This document shows, piece by piece, positions 1-5,825 of a stretch of DNA of 12,624 bases. The notes under the pieces are model-generated. The model was given only the letters and a program-made list of their open reading frames with translations. It was not told the origin of the DNA and searched no databases. The position numbers and the translations under genes are program-made. This stretch comes from an uncultured Psychrobacillus sp. (GTDB lineage: Bacteria; Bacillota; Bacilli; Bacillales_A; Planococcaceae): positions 1 to 12,624 of the forward strand of contig CAKQHO010000101.1 of assembly GCA_934234185.1 (NCBI GenBank), read 5' to 3'. Position 1 is the stretch's first letter. Each line of letters opens with the position of its first letter.

Positions 1-385
1 ACTTTATATTGTCTTCTATTTCGAAATTTAATTCTTCATCAGAATCTGATGGTACTATTTTTAATCTGATTGTTCCTTGTTCGTGTTTTTCTACATATTC
101 GCTTAACATTATGGAATTAGAGTTTCCAGCTGGATCCAAGTAATTTAACATTAAGGTTACATCGAACTGCTCCGTAGAATATTTAATATTTACTTTTTCG
201 CCCGGAGGTATAATATAAGTGTGTTTTTCTTTAGGTGCAAGCCAAATTGTTTGTTCAGAATTAGTATCATTGTATACTTTTATTGTAATATCTCCTCTAA
301 ATATAAAATTAGAAGTAATATAAATTATTGCAGCTAATATTACAATTATAAAAATAGTAACTTTAAAATACTTGTTATTTAGCAC
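1..385 (-). CDS. Membrane-anchored extracytoplasmic protein, 3' end missing
   Basis: This open frame enters from the window edge and starts at a GTG (383-385), so about 128 residues are visible and the C-terminus is missing. An in-frame TAA lies two codons upstream of the GTG, and no other ATG/GTG/TTG is near, which fixes the start. A weak Shine-Dalgarno (GCGAGG) sits just before it. Residues 8-26 form one hydrophobic helix with a lysine before it, followed by a soluble, beta-rich and acidic part (VKVYNDTN-like strands, IPPGEKVNI). The topology is a signal anchor with the bulk outside the cell. Only 16 bases separate it from the stop of the upstream DUF6973-like gene, so the two are probably co-transcribed. 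I do not recognise a family. An immunity or partner role for the secreted neighbour is conceivable but unsupported. Confidence 0.7.
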   Translation of the reverse strand, partial: MLNNKYFKVTIFIIVILAAIIYITSNFIFRGDITIKVYNDTNSEQTIWLAPKEKHTYIIPPGEKVNIKYSTEQFDVTLMLNYLDPAGNSNSIMLSEYVEKHEQGTIRLKIVPSDSDEELNFEIEDNIK

Positions 386-401
386 ATTTTAACCTCGCTT
401 A

Positions 402-1265
402 TTACTTTTTACCTGTTGTATTAGTTGCAGACAGATTCCAAGTTGGAATCGCTTTCATTTGTTCAAAAGTATATTCCATTTGACTATTTGTCTTTATTTT
501 TTGACAAAAACCATTATCAATATAGTATTGAACTCGCTCAAGGATTAACGATTCTGCGGTGTCATAGTAAGTCTCCCCAATATATCTACCTGCTGCATTG
601 TTTAGTAAATCCATTGATTTATCCTGTGCCCATTGTGACGAAGAAAAGCCTGGGTTTGTTGCTCCATCTTCATGAGCGTCTGTCCACATTTTTGTTTTAG
701 CCATAACTTGTGTAACATTACCTTTACCTAAACGATAAAATCGTTGTACCAATAGAGCATTCCATGCAGTATGTCGAAAAGCATCTTGATTTCCTAGGAG
801 TGCGCCACTATTATATCTTCTACCAGATTCAGCGTTAGCCATTTTTGATGTAGAGTATACTGCCGCTAAATCTGATGGATATTGTTTAGAAAGTGCTACT
901 TCCTGTGAGTTCATACCTGTCGCACTCTCTAGTAAGTTGTCATACCAACCGAAAGGTCTAACAATATCTTTATTTTTATTATAAGTTTCAATATAAAATT
1001 CTGTAGCAATTTCATCTAAGTCTTCTTCGGTAGCATCAGGATTGCTTTCTTTATAATCTACTAAAATGATATACAGTTCTTCTAAATCATCTCCCGTTAA
1101 AGATAAAATAACTTCATCGGTAAGTTCTGTTTGAATATTGTTACTTAACTCCGAACCTGGAGTCTTTTCAGCGAAAGTTTGTGTACTGACAGATAAAAAC
1201 ATTACCCCTATTAACAACAAGATTGCCGTTTTATTAAATTTAAAACATCTACCATTCCCTCCCAT
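402..1265 (-). CDS. Secreted DUF6973-like domain protein
   Basis: This encodes 287 residues. A signal peptide is clear: lysine at 12, hydrophobic core about 13-27, likely cleavage after TFA at 32. Residues 40-95 are acidic and helical. Residues about 118-250 carry a conserved block: a QEVALSKQYPSDLAAVY stretch, then D161-A-F-R-H165 with W168-N169, D196-A-H198-E199, and M218-D-L followed by N222-N223 and G226-R227. This order matches the DUF6973 family as I recall it, which occurs in secreted and wall-associated proteins. Clustered His/Asp/Glu/Asn suggest metal binding or hydrolysis, but no activity is established from sequence. The start is unusual: the only in-frame ATG near the signal peptide is at 1265, yet the purine-rich GGGAGGG lies inside the first codons rather than upstream, so initiation may be inefficient or leaderless. 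The protein could be an exported effector, lipase-like enzyme or wall protein. Confidence 0.75.
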   Translation of the reverse strand: MGGNGRCFKFNKTAILLLIGVMFLSVSTQTFAEKTPGSELSNNIQTELTDEVILSLTGDDLEELYIILVDYKESNPDATEEDLDEIATEFYIETYNKNKDIVRPFGWYDNLLESATGMNSQEVALSKQYPSDLAAVYSTSKMANAESGRRYNSGALLGNQDAFRHTAWNALLVQRFYRLGKGNVTQVMAKTKMWTDAHEDGATNPGFSSSQWAQDKSMDLLNNAAGRYIGETYYDTAESLILERVQYYIDNGFCQKIKTNSQMEYTFEQMKAIPTWNLSATNTTGKK

Positions 1266-1482
1266 TTTTTTATAATTACAACCTAATCTTACTTTATTGT
1301 ATATAAAGTTGTAAGAAAATTTTGAAAAAATAATTGCTAGTTATTTTTAATGTCATTTATTGTTGAACGGTAGTAAGTTATTTAAACCTCCTCAGTTGTT
1401 TTAGAGTAATATTGACTGTTTAATGAATTAAATGAAAATAAAAATTGCTATGTTATAATGAAAATAAGAAATGAGTATATTA

Positions 1483-1513
1483 AAAAGACTGCTGGTGCAC
1501 TAACACCAACAGT
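1483..1513 (-). terminator. Second hairpin terminator downstream of SDR
   Basis: The arms are 1488-1497 and 1504-1513, ten pairs with a six-base loop. The one imperfect position is a G-U wobble in the minus-strand transcript but a C-A mismatch in the plus-strand one. In the minus direction the stem is followed by CTTTTTAATA. It forms a tandem backup to the hairpin next to the SDR stop. Confidence 0.6.
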
Positions 1514-1536
1514 AATAGATACAGGAAAAGAAGGGA

Positions 1537-1566
1537 TTTAAAAAGCTTCCCCAAATTAGGAGAAGC
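1537..1566 (-). terminator. Rho-independent terminator of the SDR gene
   Basis: Read on the minus strand, GCTTCTCC, a six-base loop and GGGGAAGC form an eight-pair stem with one G-U wobble (arms 1545-1552 and 1559-1566), directly followed by TTTTTAAATC. It begins nine bases after the SDR stop codon, which is the usual position for an intrinsic terminator. Confidence 0.85.
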
Positions 1567-1574
1567 GAAGTTTC

Positions 1575-2309
1575 TTACATTGCAGTTAGACCACCGTCAA
1601 TGACAAATTCAGATCCAGTGGAGTAGCTTGCTTCATCAGAAGCTAAGTATAGAACTAGGTTGGTAACCTCTTCCGATTGTGCCACACGTTTTAGCGGAAT
1701 ATGCTTAGCAAATTCCTTAATAACCTCTACAGCATCTCCTTGGCTAACCATCGGTGTTTCAATAACCCCTGGGTGTACGGAGTTGACACGAATTCCAAAG
1801 TGAGCCAATTGAAGTGCTGCTGCCTTTGTCATTCCGCGTACAGCAAACTTCGTATCTGTATAACCAACTGCTCCTCCAACTAGTCCATTCATTGAAGAGA
1901 TATTTACGATAGAGCCGCCTTTAGCCTTTTGCATGGAAGGTACTACAGCCTTCATACCTAGAAAAACAGATACTTGGTTAATGTCCACGATTTTACGGTA
2001 ATCTGCTTCTGTCATTTCCATCATTGGTTTGCTCATACTAATACCTGCATTATTAACTAAGATATTTGCTGGTCCAAATGCCTTTTCTGTTGCCTCGATA
2101 ACCGTTTGCCAGTCTGCTTCTTTTGTTACGTCTTGTTTTACGAATAAAACGTTTTCGCCTAATTCCTTCGCTAGCGCTTGTCCGCCTTCTTCATTCAAGT
2201 CAGTGAATACAACCTTTGCGCCCTCACTAACAAATCTACGTACGTGAGATTCACCCATACCACGTGCTCCACCAGTTACGATAGCCACCTTATTTTCTAA
2301 ACGTCCCAT
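1575..2309 (-). CDS. SDR-family NAD-dependent oxidoreductase (FabG-like)
   Basis: This is a classical short-chain dehydrogenase/reductase of 244 residues, the usual length. Cofactor motif T12-G13-G14-A-R-G17-M-G19, NNAG at 86-89, and the catalytic set N111, S138/S139, Y150 and K154 (YTDTK) are present. D37 at the end of the second strand favours NAD(H) over NADP(H). The C-terminus ends in the usual ID-GG-L pattern. The start chosen is the ATG at 2307-2309, preceded by TGGAGG with an eight-base gap. A 19-codon upstream extension from 2366 is also open but overlaps the likely -10 and precedes the normal SDR N-terminus. The substrate is not determinable; relatives act on alcohols, ketones, steroids or sugars. 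The gene is monocistronic, with its own promoter and two terminators. Confidence 0.93.
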   Translation of the reverse strand: MGRLENKVAIVTGGARGMGESHVRRFVSEGAKVVFTDLNEEGGQALAKELGENVLFVKQDVTKEADWQTVIEATEKAFGPANILVNNAGISMSKPMMEMTEADYRKIVDINQVSVFLGMKAVVPSMQKAKGGSIVNISSMNGLVGGAVGYTDTKFAVRGMTKAAALQLAHFGIRVNSVHPGVIETPMVSQGDAVEVIKEFAKHIPLKRVAQSEEVTNLVLYLASDEASYSTGSEFVIDGGLTAM

Positions 2310-2364
2310 TTTATAAACCTCCAGAAATCGATTTTTTATCACCAATGTAATTGGTTTCATCTCC

Positions 2365-2393
2365 ATTATAATCCTCTTATTTTTCAGGTTAAA
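2365..2393 (-). promoter_or_regulatory. Candidate promoter of the SDR gene
   Basis: A perfect -10 TATAAT (2365-2370, minus strand) lies 17 bases from a weak -35 TTTAAC (2388-2393). Transcription would begin near 2358, leaving a leader of about 50 bases with the GGAGG site before ATG 2309. Because the -35 is poor, an activator may be needed or the element may be fortuitous. Confidence 0.45.
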
Positions 2394-2429
2394 TAGTTGA
2401 AGTAATAATTATATATTATAAATATAGAG

Positions 2430-2445
2430 AACAATAATTATTGTT
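2430..2445. promoter_or_regulatory. Perfect 16-bp palindrome, candidate operator
   Basis: AACAATAATTATTGTT is a perfect dyad lying about 40 bases upstream of the SDR -35. Size and AT-rich core resemble binding sites of winged-helix regulators such as the MarR group, but no regulator gene is adjacent. In AT-rich DNA a chance palindrome is possible. Confidence 0.35.
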
Positions 2446-2668
2446 GCCATTTAGCCAATATTTATGTAATGGAGTTAGAGCATTAGTATTGCCTTTACTA
2501 TTTTAATTAGATATTTATTACAACCCGCAGGGAGATTCATCGAATAATCACTAAACAGATGGGAAAAATAAAGCGGAACATGATGGTTCATGATTTCTTT
2601 TCTTTTAGAACATTTCCATTTTGCTCGTTTTTTATGTATGAAGACATATTCCTTGGGAGGACTGCTAG

Positions 2669-3427
2669 ATGACACAAAACCTTAGCACCAAAAATGCTTA
2701 TATTCGTTTTATGATGGGCTCAATTATGACAGCATACGGCACCATAGAGCTCTTTCGTAATCCAAAAAGTAAAAAGGGTCAAATGCTCGTGATGTACGGT
2801 GCAATGAAAGCAGCGGAGGGAGCTACAAAATACTGTCCAAGAAAGGCAATAGCTTCGGAATTTTCCAATAGCAGTTTAGGACAAAGTGTAGTGAGTGGGA
2901 AGCTGCTAAGAACTATATTCGGCGGAGTAAATACTGGACAAGCTTTTCAAGCTAACCAACAAAGCGGAAGCATGATGCAGATGGCTGGTAATATCGCAAA
3001 GGCAGCATCTAATAGCAATCAGCAATCTAATAGCTCACAGGGATCACAAAGCGGTAAGCAGAATCAACAAAGCTCACAAAACAATAACAGCACTCAAGGA
3101 AATGAGAACCTGATTCAGGCAATTGGAAAGGTTGCAGAGAATGTCCTGCCGGAAGCTGGTAAAGTAATCAGTAACGTAGCGAATATGGCTGGCTCCCAAA
3201 ATAACAGCTCTGCACAGAAAAAATCTATGGAAAGTCAGAACAACTCAGAGAATTCCAGCAACCAACAGGATACAGCAGGATCCAATTCGCAAAAAAAGCA
3301 AGCCAGCTCAAATACGAATCAGGATAAGAATAAACAAGCATCGAACAATCCATTTGATAGTGCCCCTACGGCTATCACAGGAGCTGCCTCTAAACAGAGC
3401 TCGTCAAACTCTAGATATTTGCAATAG
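2669..3427 (+). CDS. YgaP/DUF2892-like N-terminus with Gln/Asn/Ser-rich tail
   Basis: This encodes 252 residues with GGGAGG eight bases before the ATG. Residues 5-60 follow the DUF2892 pattern: a short N-terminal T-K-N-A-Y-I-R segment, an alternating hydrophobic/glycine helix, a second Gly-rich helix (GQMLVMYGAMKAAEG, 37-51) and the closing C56-P57. Here the helices are unusually polar, so membrane insertion is uncertain. From about residue 100 the protein is low-complexity, dominated by Gln, Asn and Ser with scattered Lys, interrupted by an amphipathic block at about 148-172 (NLIQAIGKVAENVLPEAGKVI-type). Such tails favour disorder or self-assembly and occur in spore and surface-associated proteins. 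The gene stands alone on the plus strand and ends at a strong hairpin. The role is unknown; a structural or spore-related one is only a guess. Confidence 0.85.
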   Translation: MTQNLSTKNAYIRFMMGSIMTAYGTIELFRNPKSKKGQMLVMYGAMKAAEGATKYCPRKAIASEFSNSSLGQSVVSGKLLRTIFGGVNTGQAFQANQQSGSMMQMAGNIAKAASNSNQQSNSSQGSQSGKQNQQSSQNNNSTQGNENLIQAIGKVAENVLPEAGKVISNVANMAGSQNNSSAQKKSMESQNNSENSSNQQDTAGSNSQKKQASSNTNQDKNKQASNNPFDSAPTAITGAASKQSSSNSRYLQ

Positions 3428-3430
3428 CCT

Positions 3431-3462
3431 ATTAATGCCACTGCATTTGCAGTGGCATTAAT
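3431..3462. terminator. Hairpin between convergent genes
   Basis: A perfect 15-pair stem with a two-base loop sits four bases after the plus-strand stop and five bases from the minus-strand stop (3467). Its outer part is ATTAAT, so the T-run is partly inside the stem and the tails beyond are weak (TTGCG on plus). It probably ends transcription in both directions. Confidence 0.7.
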
Positions 3463-3466
3463 TGCG

Positions 3467-3925
3467 TCATGGTTTTTTATAGTTAAGCCATATCACTTTA
3501 CCAGTATAAGGATTAAAGCTTAGCTCTTTTTTTATAGAATCCTTCCAAACAATCATCTTATAATTATCTTTCTTCGTCTCAAATTCTTGGATAGTTTTAA
3601 AATGGCTCTCTCCCACTACCACGTTATACTCCTCAGTTACTATGATTTTTGCTTCTTCATAAGTGTAAGAAGGTCTTATCCATAAATAGAGAAGGTCCAT
3701 TATCACAATCATTACGATAAAAAACACAGTCATTCTGAAACGTTTTTCTGTATTCACGAGATAAATTTTTACACACATTATAGGAAATAGTACGAGCATA
3801 TTAACAAATATGCTAAAAATAGAATTTATTCGAAGATATTCTTTTGAATCGTACAGAAGGTAGATTAGGGAAAGAATTGTCATAAGAATTAAAGTGCTTA
3901 GAGCTAGCAGTCTTTTCCTATCCAT
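3467..3925 (-). CDS. Three-helix membrane protein with PepSY-like C-terminus
   Basis: This encodes 152 residues. Hydrophobic helices lie at about 7-24, 35-57 and 65-83. The rest is soluble: a YEEAKIIVTEEY helix (89-100) followed by strands ending in F137-N-P-Y-T-G-K-V. Helix then strands ending in a P-x-T-G-x-V type turn resembles PepSY-like domains, a fold seen in peptidase-associated and lipoprotein-like proteins; this match is weak. GGGAAG lies just upstream of the ATG. The start overlaps the end of the DUF7662-like gene by eight bases, so the two are translationally coupled. No function can be assigned. Confidence 0.7.
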   Translation of the reverse strand: MDRKRLLALSTLILMTILSLIYLLYDSKEYLRINSIFSIFVNMLVLFPIMCVKIYLVNTEKRFRMTVFFIVMIVIMDLLYLWIRPSYTYEEAKIIVTEEYNVVVGESHFKTIQEFETKKDNYKMIVWKDSIKKELSFNPYTGKVIWLNYKKP

Positions 3926-4208
3926 TTACTTCCCTATTCGTCCCCATATTTGCTGCCAATTTCTCATGCTTAGCAAAAACAATATGTTTTCCCAGTTGTA
4001 CTGCTTCTGTTTTATACTCTGCATCAATCCAAGAATGAGCCTGAGTGTGAGAGCCAATATGATTGCTCCACCAAGCCGAATACTTATAAGCAGATTCTGG
4101 GAGCTTGAAGCCCAAAATCATCTCAATATTTTCAAAGGATAACATTATTCTATCTGACCCATTTGCAAGTAAAAACTGTTGTAGACGTAAATATTTCTCC
4201 CCTAGCAC
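3918..4208 (-). CDS. DUF7662-like small protein
   Basis: This encodes 96 residues from a GTG at 4206-4208, with AGGAGG six bases upstream. A longer frame from ATG 4226 would place that ribosome binding site inside the coding region, so the GTG is preferred. The pattern KYLRLQQFL (5-13), S24-F-x-x-I-E-x-I-L-G-F-x-L-P-x-S-A (24-40), W46-W47-S-N-H and A57-H-S-W-I-D-A (57-63) matches the family I know as DUF7662, short proteins of unknown activity. The domain fills residues 4-80, leaving a polar C-terminal tail. It is the first gene of a two-gene unit with the overlapping membrane protein, and no promoter could be identified with confidence. Confidence 0.8.
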   Translation of the reverse strand: MLGEKYLRLQQFLLANGSDRIMLSFENIEMILGFKLPESAYKYSAWWSNHIGSHTQAHSWIDAEYKTEAVQLGKHIVFAKHEKLAANMGTNREVNG

Positions 4209-4564
4209 CTTATTCCTCCTATTCATATTGGAGTCGTTTAGAAAATATATTTATCTTATTACAAAAAACAGTCGCTCACTAATTTATTTGGAAAGCTACT
4301 AAACCAATTGCAAATAGAAGAAGCAGAAGAAAACAGAAGCCCAAGCAATGTACATGATTAGCTCTGATAATTTAAATTTACCAAATTATAGAATTATTGT
4401 ATATATTTCTTTATCTGAATGGCTTATATTTAAATAAAATGCATTTAATAAGGAGTAACTAGCTGTAGTCCTTGCGTTAGATAGAGAAATATTTATTATA
4501 AGAAAAGAAGAGAAGTCATGTCACTAGATTTCAGTGACATGACTCTTTTTAAAAATTTTAATAG
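4209..4564. other. AT-rich gene-less stretch ending in a terminator
   Basis: Apart from the hairpin at 4514-4550 nothing firm is present. A minus-strand 18-codon frame (starting at the CAT at 4348-4350 read in reverse, Met-Tyr-Ile-Ala-Trp, strongly hydrophobic) and a plus-strand 29-codon frame from ATG 4348 share this spot. Neither has a ribosome binding site, and both are treated as chance. The leader and promoter of the DUF7662-like gene must lie near 4209-4320, but no clear -35/-10 pair was found. Confidence 0.5.
4514..4550. terminator. Strong intrinsic terminator after XRE operon
   Basis: A perfect 12-pair stem (4514-4525 and 4533-4544) with a seven-base loop is flanked by CTTTTT on the plus side and a T/C-rich run on the minus side, so it can act in both directions. 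It lies 20 bases beyond the stop of the last gene of the minus-strand XRE operon. Confidence 0.8.
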
Positions 4565-5044
4565 TTAGTCCCAATAATTAAATACAATCATACCAACAGT
4601 TTTTGCACTAAACCGTCGAACATACTTCAATTCCATTTCATGCAATTCATTTGGATTTTTAATAAACACTGTATCTCCTATTTTCTTGATAATGAGGGGT
4701 TCTATTAATTCGGCTACACGCAAAACTCGGTAATATTTTTGAAAGGCTTGTGAAAGTAATGAGTGATCGACGAACTGCAAATCTAAAATCTCATTATTTT
4801 GAGAAAATGCAATAAAAGGATAGACACCGTTGTGAAGTACATATATTTCTTCCCCTAAGATACGAATATGTGCATAAGGATAATGCATTCGTATATCTGG
4901 TTCATGCCAGTCGATTATTTCTCCTCCTATATCGCTCGCTACCTGAAAGCAAATTTGTTTAAATTCTTGTATAATTTCCTCAAAATTTTTCTCACCCTCT
5001 AAATCATAGTGCGTGTATCCACTAATGTTATTTAATAATATCAA
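4565..5044 (-). CDS. Unrecognised 159-residue cytosolic protein
   Basis: The start is placed at TTG 5042-5044, because GAGGAG ends eight bases upstream of it; the longer frame from GTG 5053 would begin immediately against that ribosome binding site. The protein has no signal peptide or membrane helix. It begins MILLNNISGYTHYDL, has a long amphipathic helix (21-36), a strand-rich middle (about 42-92, with HEPDIRMHYPYAHIRI) and a helix-then-strand end (97-156) rich in aromatic residues. I know no family. It is the third gene of a unit with an XRE repressor and a four-helix membrane protein, 26 bases downstream of the latter. Confidence 0.75.
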   Translation of the reverse strand: MILLNNISGYTHYDLEGEKNFEEIIQEFKQICFQVASDIGGEIIDWHEPDIRMHYPYAHIRILGEEIYVLHNGVYPFIAFSQNNEILDLQFVDHSLLSQAFQKYYRVLRVAELIEPLIIKKIGDTVFIKNPNELHEMELKYVRRFSAKTVGMIVFNYWD

Positions 5045-5070
5045 GGGTAACACTCCTCAAAAGTTGTTGA

Positions 5071-5505
5071 TTATAAATCTGCGTTCTTTCGAAAAGACTT
5101 CCTTAGTGAGATCGTATCTATCAGATATAGCAGTGCCCCCGCTATTAGAGACACCATTGCGCTGTCTAGCAAATTGCGATTTATCAATAGAGATAGAAGA
5201 AAAAAACCTATTACAAGACTTAAAGCACGGACAAGATTTCTTTTTTGCATTCGGTTCTTATCCTCTTCGTTAAAGACATTTGCAAACTCTATACCTGAAA
5301 GGACGTAACGTATTAGAGAGTAATATAGAAAAGCAGCGAAGGGAGTGATGAGTAAGAATAAAGGCTCTATATCGGTAACTGCATACAACACGCACATGAG
5401 AAACGATAATAATACCTGGATAATTGCTGCCTCTACTAGTATTTTCGAGAATTCCTTTTGTTTATATTCATCATTAGAAAACCATTCTAATATATTCAAC
5501 TTCAT
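5071..5505 (-). CDS. Four-helix membrane protein paired with XRE regulator
   Basis: This encodes 144 residues if started at ATG 5503-5505, which overlaps the XRE stop as ATGA. The GGGAGG there is only one base from this ATG, so a TTG at 5497-5499, seven bases from it, may be the real start and would give a protein two residues shorter. Membrane helices lie at about 25-42, 48-69, 91-108 and 112-130, with a charged hinge (NEEDKNRMQKR, 79-89) between pairs and a basic C-terminal tail. Small membrane proteins of this build are commonly encoded directly after short XRE repressors in Firmicutes. The role of such pairs is poorly known; sensing or stress control is suggested by context only. Confidence 0.75.
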   Translation of the reverse strand: MKLNILEWFSNDEYKQKEFSKILVEAAIIQVLLSFLMCVLYAVTDIEPLFLLITPFAAFLYYSLIRYVLSGIEFANVFNEEDKNRMQKRNLVRALSLVIGFFLLSLLINRNLLDSAMVSLIAGALLYLIDTISLRKSFRKNADL

Positions 5506-5693
5506 TCCTCCCAAAATAAATCATTTAGTGTTTTATTTAATACCTTAGCCATTGCTATACATAGTTGGAGAGTTGGATTATAAGCTCCCTTTTCTATTAA
5601 GCCAACTGTTTGTCGGGTCACCCCTACCCTTTCAGCAAGCTCTGTTTGGGTTAATCCTATTTCCATACGAGCAAGTTTCACACGATTGACCAT
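5502..5693 (-). CDS. Small XRE-family DNA-binding regulator
   Basis: This is a 63-residue Cro/CI-type protein consisting only of the helix-turn-helix domain. Residues 15-36 (T-Q-T-E-L-A-E-R-V-G-V-T-R-Q-T-V) hold the two DNA-contacting helices, followed by I-E-K-G-x-Y-N-P-T-L and a C-terminal N-D-L-F, typical of this compact group. ATG 5691-5693 is chosen over the in-frame TTG at 5694-5696, because GGAGG lies six bases before the ATG and only three before the TTG. It is the first gene of the operon and probably autoregulates; a dyad overlaps its promoter. Confidence 0.93.
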   Translation of the reverse strand: MVNRVKLARMEIGLTQTELAERVGVTRQTVGLIEKGAYNPTLQLCIAMAKVLNKTLNDLFWEE

Positions 5694-5712
5694 CAATATC
5701 CTCCTACTTCAA

Positions 5713-5752
5713 ATGCAATATATACTTGTCATTTGTAATTTATATATTACAT
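5713..5752. promoter_or_regulatory. Dyad overlapping the XRE promoter, candidate operator
   Basis: The arms ATGCAATATATA (5713-5724) and TATATATTACAT (5741-5752) are inverted copies matching at 11 of 12 positions, separated by 16 bases. The upstream arm covers the -10, as expected for autorepression by the XRE protein. A nested CAAATG/CATTTG pair lies at 5712-5717 and 5729-5735. AT-richness lowers the certainty. Confidence 0.4.
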
Positions 5753-5772
5753 GTATGATAAGGAACGGTCAA
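5744..5772 (-). promoter_or_regulatory. SigA-type promoter of the XRE operon
   Basis: The -35 TTGACC (5767-5772) and -10 TAATAT (5744-5749) are 17 bases apart on the minus strand, five and four matches to consensus. Transcription would begin near 5737, about 45 bases before the XRE start. Confidence 0.6.
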
Positions 5773-5825
5773 CTAGAATATAGTTAACTACTTTCCACTT
5801 TAATCATTGGTAAGAGTTCACTACC

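Larger units (their letters stand above)
1266..1574. other. Gene-poor spacer between secreted-protein and SDR genes
   Basis: The stretch contains two minus-strand hairpin terminators (described separately) near the SDR end. On the plus strand TGTTATAAT at 1451-1459 looks like an extended -10 but has no matching -35. A plus-strand frame is open from after TGA at 1413 to TAA at 1539, with an ATG at 1458 that could give 27 residues. It lacks a ribosome binding site, so it is not called as a gene. Weak minus-strand -35/-10 candidates (TTACAA at 1309-1314, TAAGAT at 1286-1291, 17-base spacer) precede the secreted-protein gene. Confidence 0.5.
2310..2668. other. Divergent intergenic region between SDR and Q/N-rich gene
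   Basis: The region holds the SDR promoter, a 16-bp perfect palindrome, and the leader of the plus-strand gene at 2669. A plus-strand frame of 37 codons (ATG at 2559, TGA at 2670-2672) overlaps the next start as ATGA, but it has no ribosome binding site and a Phe-rich composition, so it is not called. A minus-strand open frame across 2475-2675 has no credible ribosome binding site and covers the start of the plus-strand gene. No convincing vegetative promoter is seen for the plus-strand gene. Confidence 0.5.

Noticed and set aside
425..700. Plus-strand 91-codon open frame inside the DUF6973-like gene
   Set aside because: It is a shadow of the minus-strand gene, which has a signal peptide and a conserved motif block; the plus frame has no ribosome binding site.
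1451..1459. Extended -10 TGTTATAAT on the plus strand
   Set aside because: No -35 is present at a suitable distance, and no supported gene lies downstream in this direction.
2310..2366. 19-codon extension of the SDR from ATG 2366
   Set aside because: AGAGG is present before it, but the extension overlaps the likely -10, and the SDR fold starts normally at M-G-R-L with a better GGAGG.
2559..2672. 37-codon frame overlapping ATG 2669 as ATGA
   Set aside because: It has no ribosome binding site at a working distance and a Phe/Met-rich noise-like composition.
2475..2675. Minus-strand 66-codon open frame
   Set aside because: It begins at a GTG without a credible ribosome binding site and covers the ribosome binding site and start of the well-supported plus-strand gene at 2669.
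4348..4437. Plus-strand 29-codon frame and opposite hydrophobic 18-codon frame
   Set aside because: Neither has a ribosome binding site or a recognisable sequence; both are expected by chance in AT-rich DNA.
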